In this document: positions 62,240-64,000 of the stretch, piece after piece
Numbering within the stretch: the stretch's first letter is position 1
How the letters are laid out: every line of letters begins with the position of its first letter
Source of the DNA: Arcuatula senhousia
Lineage: Eukaryota; Mollusca; Bivalvia; Mytilida; Mytilidae
Assembly: GCA_963971305.1 (NCBI GenBank)
Contig: OZ020313.1
Span: 20,409,260 to 20,473,259 of the forward strand
Direction: 5' to 3'
DNA: 64,000 nt
Notes under the pieces: model-generated
Told to the model about the DNA's origin: nothing
Seen by the model: the letters and a program-made list of their open reading frames with translations, nothing else
The model's database searches: none
Made by a program: the position numbers and the translations under genes

Positions 62240-63690
62240 CTCGCCTGCGACGAATAGTCGCGGAAGGCGAGACATAGGTATTACTTTCCGGCGGCGGCGA
62301 CGGCGGCAGCGGCGTCGTAAACTTTTTTGTAAGACTTTTGTGGACAATGAATTGCTTGAAAAGTATAATAGCTAGGCATCTGATATTTGGTATACAGACA
62401 GTTCAGGTTATGGTCTACACAACTGTCACCATGCCGTTTGACCCTGACCCCATTTTCACGCTCCAGTGACTCTGTGAACTTAGGTCTTTTTTCAGGCCGT
62501 AAACTTTTTTGTAAGACTTTTGTGGACGATGAATTGCTTGAAAAGTATAATAGCTAGGCATCTGATATTTGGTATACAGACAGTTCAGGTTATGGTCTAC
62601 GCAACTGTCACCATGCCGTTTGACCCTGACCCCATTTTCACGCTCCAGTGACTCCGTGAACTTAGGTCTTTTTTCAGGCCGTAAACTTTTTTGTAAGACT
62701 TTTGTGGACGATGAATTGCTTGAAAAGTATAATAGCTAGGCATCTGATATTTCGAATACAGCCAGTTCAGGTTATGGTCTTCGCAACTGTCCCCATGCCG
62801 TTTGACCCTGACCCCATTTTCACGCTCCAGTGACTCTGTGAACTTAGGTCTTTTTTCAGGCTGTAAACTTTTTTGTAAGACTTTTGTGGACGATGAATTG
62901 CTTGAAAAGTATAATAGCTAGGCATCTGATATTTAGTATACAGACAGTTTAGGTTATGGTCCATGCAACTGTCACCATGCCGTGTGACCCTGACCCCATT
63001 TTCACGCTCCAGTGACTCTGTGAACTTGGGTCTTTTTTCAGGCCGTAAACTTTTTTGTAAGACTTTTGTGGACGATGAATTGCTTGAAAAGTATAATAGC
63101 TAGGCATCTGATATTTCGAATACAGACAGTTCAGGTTATGGTCTATGCAACTGTCCCCATGCCGTTTGACCCTGACCCCATTTTCATGCTCCAGTGACTC
63201 TGTGAACTTAGGTCTTTTTTCAGGCCGTAAACTTTTTTGTAAGACTTTTGTGGACGATGAATTGCTTGAAAAGTATAATAGCTAGGCATCTGATATTTAG
63301 TATACAGACAGTTTAGGTTATGGTCCATGCAACTGTCACCATGCCGTGTGACCCTGACCCCATTTTCACGCTCCAGTGACTCTGTGAACTTAGGTGTTTT
63401 TTCAGGCCGAAAAACTTTTTTGTAAGACTTTTCTGGAAGATGAATTGCTGGAAAGTTATAATAGCTAGGCATCTGATATTGGGTAAACAGACAGTTGCGG
63501 TTATGGACAACGCAACTGTCACCATGCCATGTGACCATGACCCCATTTTTACGTTCCAGTGACTCTGTGAACTTAGGTCTTTTTTCAGACAGAAAACTTT
63601 TTGTAATACTTGTGTGGACAATGGATTGCTTGAATAGTATAATAACTAGGCATCTGTTATTAGGTATGCTGACACTTTTTGTGTTTATAT
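62240..63690 (+). mobile_element. family B element: palindromic end, GGC/GAC repeat and ~184-bp tandem core (7-8 units)
   Basis: It begins TTTTGTCTCGCCTGCGACGA with AGTCGCGGAAGGCGAGACAT as the second arm, then GGCGGCGGCGACGGCGGCAG (62291-62313). About seven and a half units of ~184 bp follow, each with 'gtaaacttttttgtaagact', 'agctaggcatctgatattt' and 'tgaccctgaccccattttca'. The last units (from about 63410) are more diverged. Spurious minus-strand ORFs arise from the array. Confidence 0.85.
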
Positions 63691-63753
63691 CAAGAAATGA
63701 AAGCTTAGGTAGTTGATTTTTGCGATGGTGCCAGCAGGCAAGACATACTTTTA

Positions 63754-64000
63754 ATGGCCACACTTGTATGTTCCTGGAGTGTCAGTGACATTTGAAATAA
63801 CTTGACATTTATTCATAGGGAGCATCGCAGATGCAAGCCCTATGGCATTATGCATGTTTTGAGATTTACCAGAAAAACACTCTTTAGAAAACAGGAACAT
63901 GTCTACTTTTACAGAGGAAATAATAATAGACATGTAGCAAGTGAAACAATCAACCCTCTCAGTCTTCACGAAATCTACCAGACCACGGGACCAGTCCGCT
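63754..64000 (-). CDS. possible 3' exon of an unknown gene running in from beyond the right edge
   Basis: On the minus strand one frame is open from the window edge to the stop at 63753-63751, about 80 codons, including DWSRGLVDFVKTERVDCFTC, later FLFSKECFSGKSQNMHNAIG and ending VTDTPGTYKCGH. Composition is protein-like, with cysteines and no low complexity, unlike most open frames here. I do not recognise a family and no splice site is confirmed, so chance openness cannot be excluded. Confidence 0.3.

Noticed and set aside
63143..63763. 206-codon minus-strand ORF with repeated SHWSVKMGSGS-type units
   Set aside because: It runs along the 184-bp tandem array; unit length and frame vary along the array and no known domain is seen.

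Overview
This looks like nuclear DNA of a bivalve mollusc, most likely a marine mussel of the Mytilus type. Inference rests on the AT-rich, intron-bearing sequence, the lineage-typical ankyrin/STAND gene, and a dense load of short DNA transposons, tandem-core repeats and LINE fragments. Two protein-coding genes can be supported, both on the minus strand and both reconstructed here from exon pieces joined by GT-AG signals and matching phases.

Gene 1 (22967 down to 11294) has four coding exons: a small tyrosine-rich leader, a first CARD, a second CARD, and one 3.6-kb exon carrying a P-loop STAND NTPase (nSTAND3-like) followed by about 24 ankyrin repeats. All three joins are phase 1/phase 1, giving about 1477 residues. 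The layout (CARD-CARD-STAND-repeats) is that of a cytosolic danger or pathogen sensor or apoptosome-like scaffold. A TATA box lies 80-90 bases before the start codon and a poly(A) signal about 200 bases after the stop.

Gene 2 (50699 down to 35443) is a PRMT1-type protein arginine methyltransferase with ten coding positions and about 358 residues. Two features stand out. Coding position 6 exists as two 88-nt exon versions separated by only 40 nt, which look mutually exclusive; including both would create an immediate TAA. The 3' splice site of exon 5 (branch-point region, pyrimidine tract, AG and first ~30 coding bases) is embedded in a 63-bp minisatellite of about 13 units, so the intron carries about a dozen decoy acceptors.

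The rest is mostly mobile and repetitive DNA. 2085-5915 is a candidate DNA transposon whose inverted ends contain a 21-bp minisatellite and which holds a broken zinc-finger/acidic ORF. 9.4-10.7, 16.1-17.6, 20.9-21.2, 23.2-24.3, 28.9-31.4, 33.1-33.7 and 59.9-61.4 kb hold copies of one dispersed family that begins with an ACGACCGC palindrome and a GTC-rich microsatellite. 39.7-40.5, 51.5-52.2 and 62.2-63.7 kb hold other families built the same way (palindromic end, GC-rich simple repeat, 170-190-bp tandem core). Introns of gene 2 contain five copies of a 135-bp sequence arranged like LTRs. 52.4-54.2 kb is a broken LINE; 55.4-57.0 kb is a transposon nested in another; 57.3-59.9 kb holds a recent ~870-bp direct duplication. 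28.14-28.60 kb is a GC-rich, hairpin-rich island of unknown function with promoter-like features. Everything here is read by eye; no alignment or database search was run.
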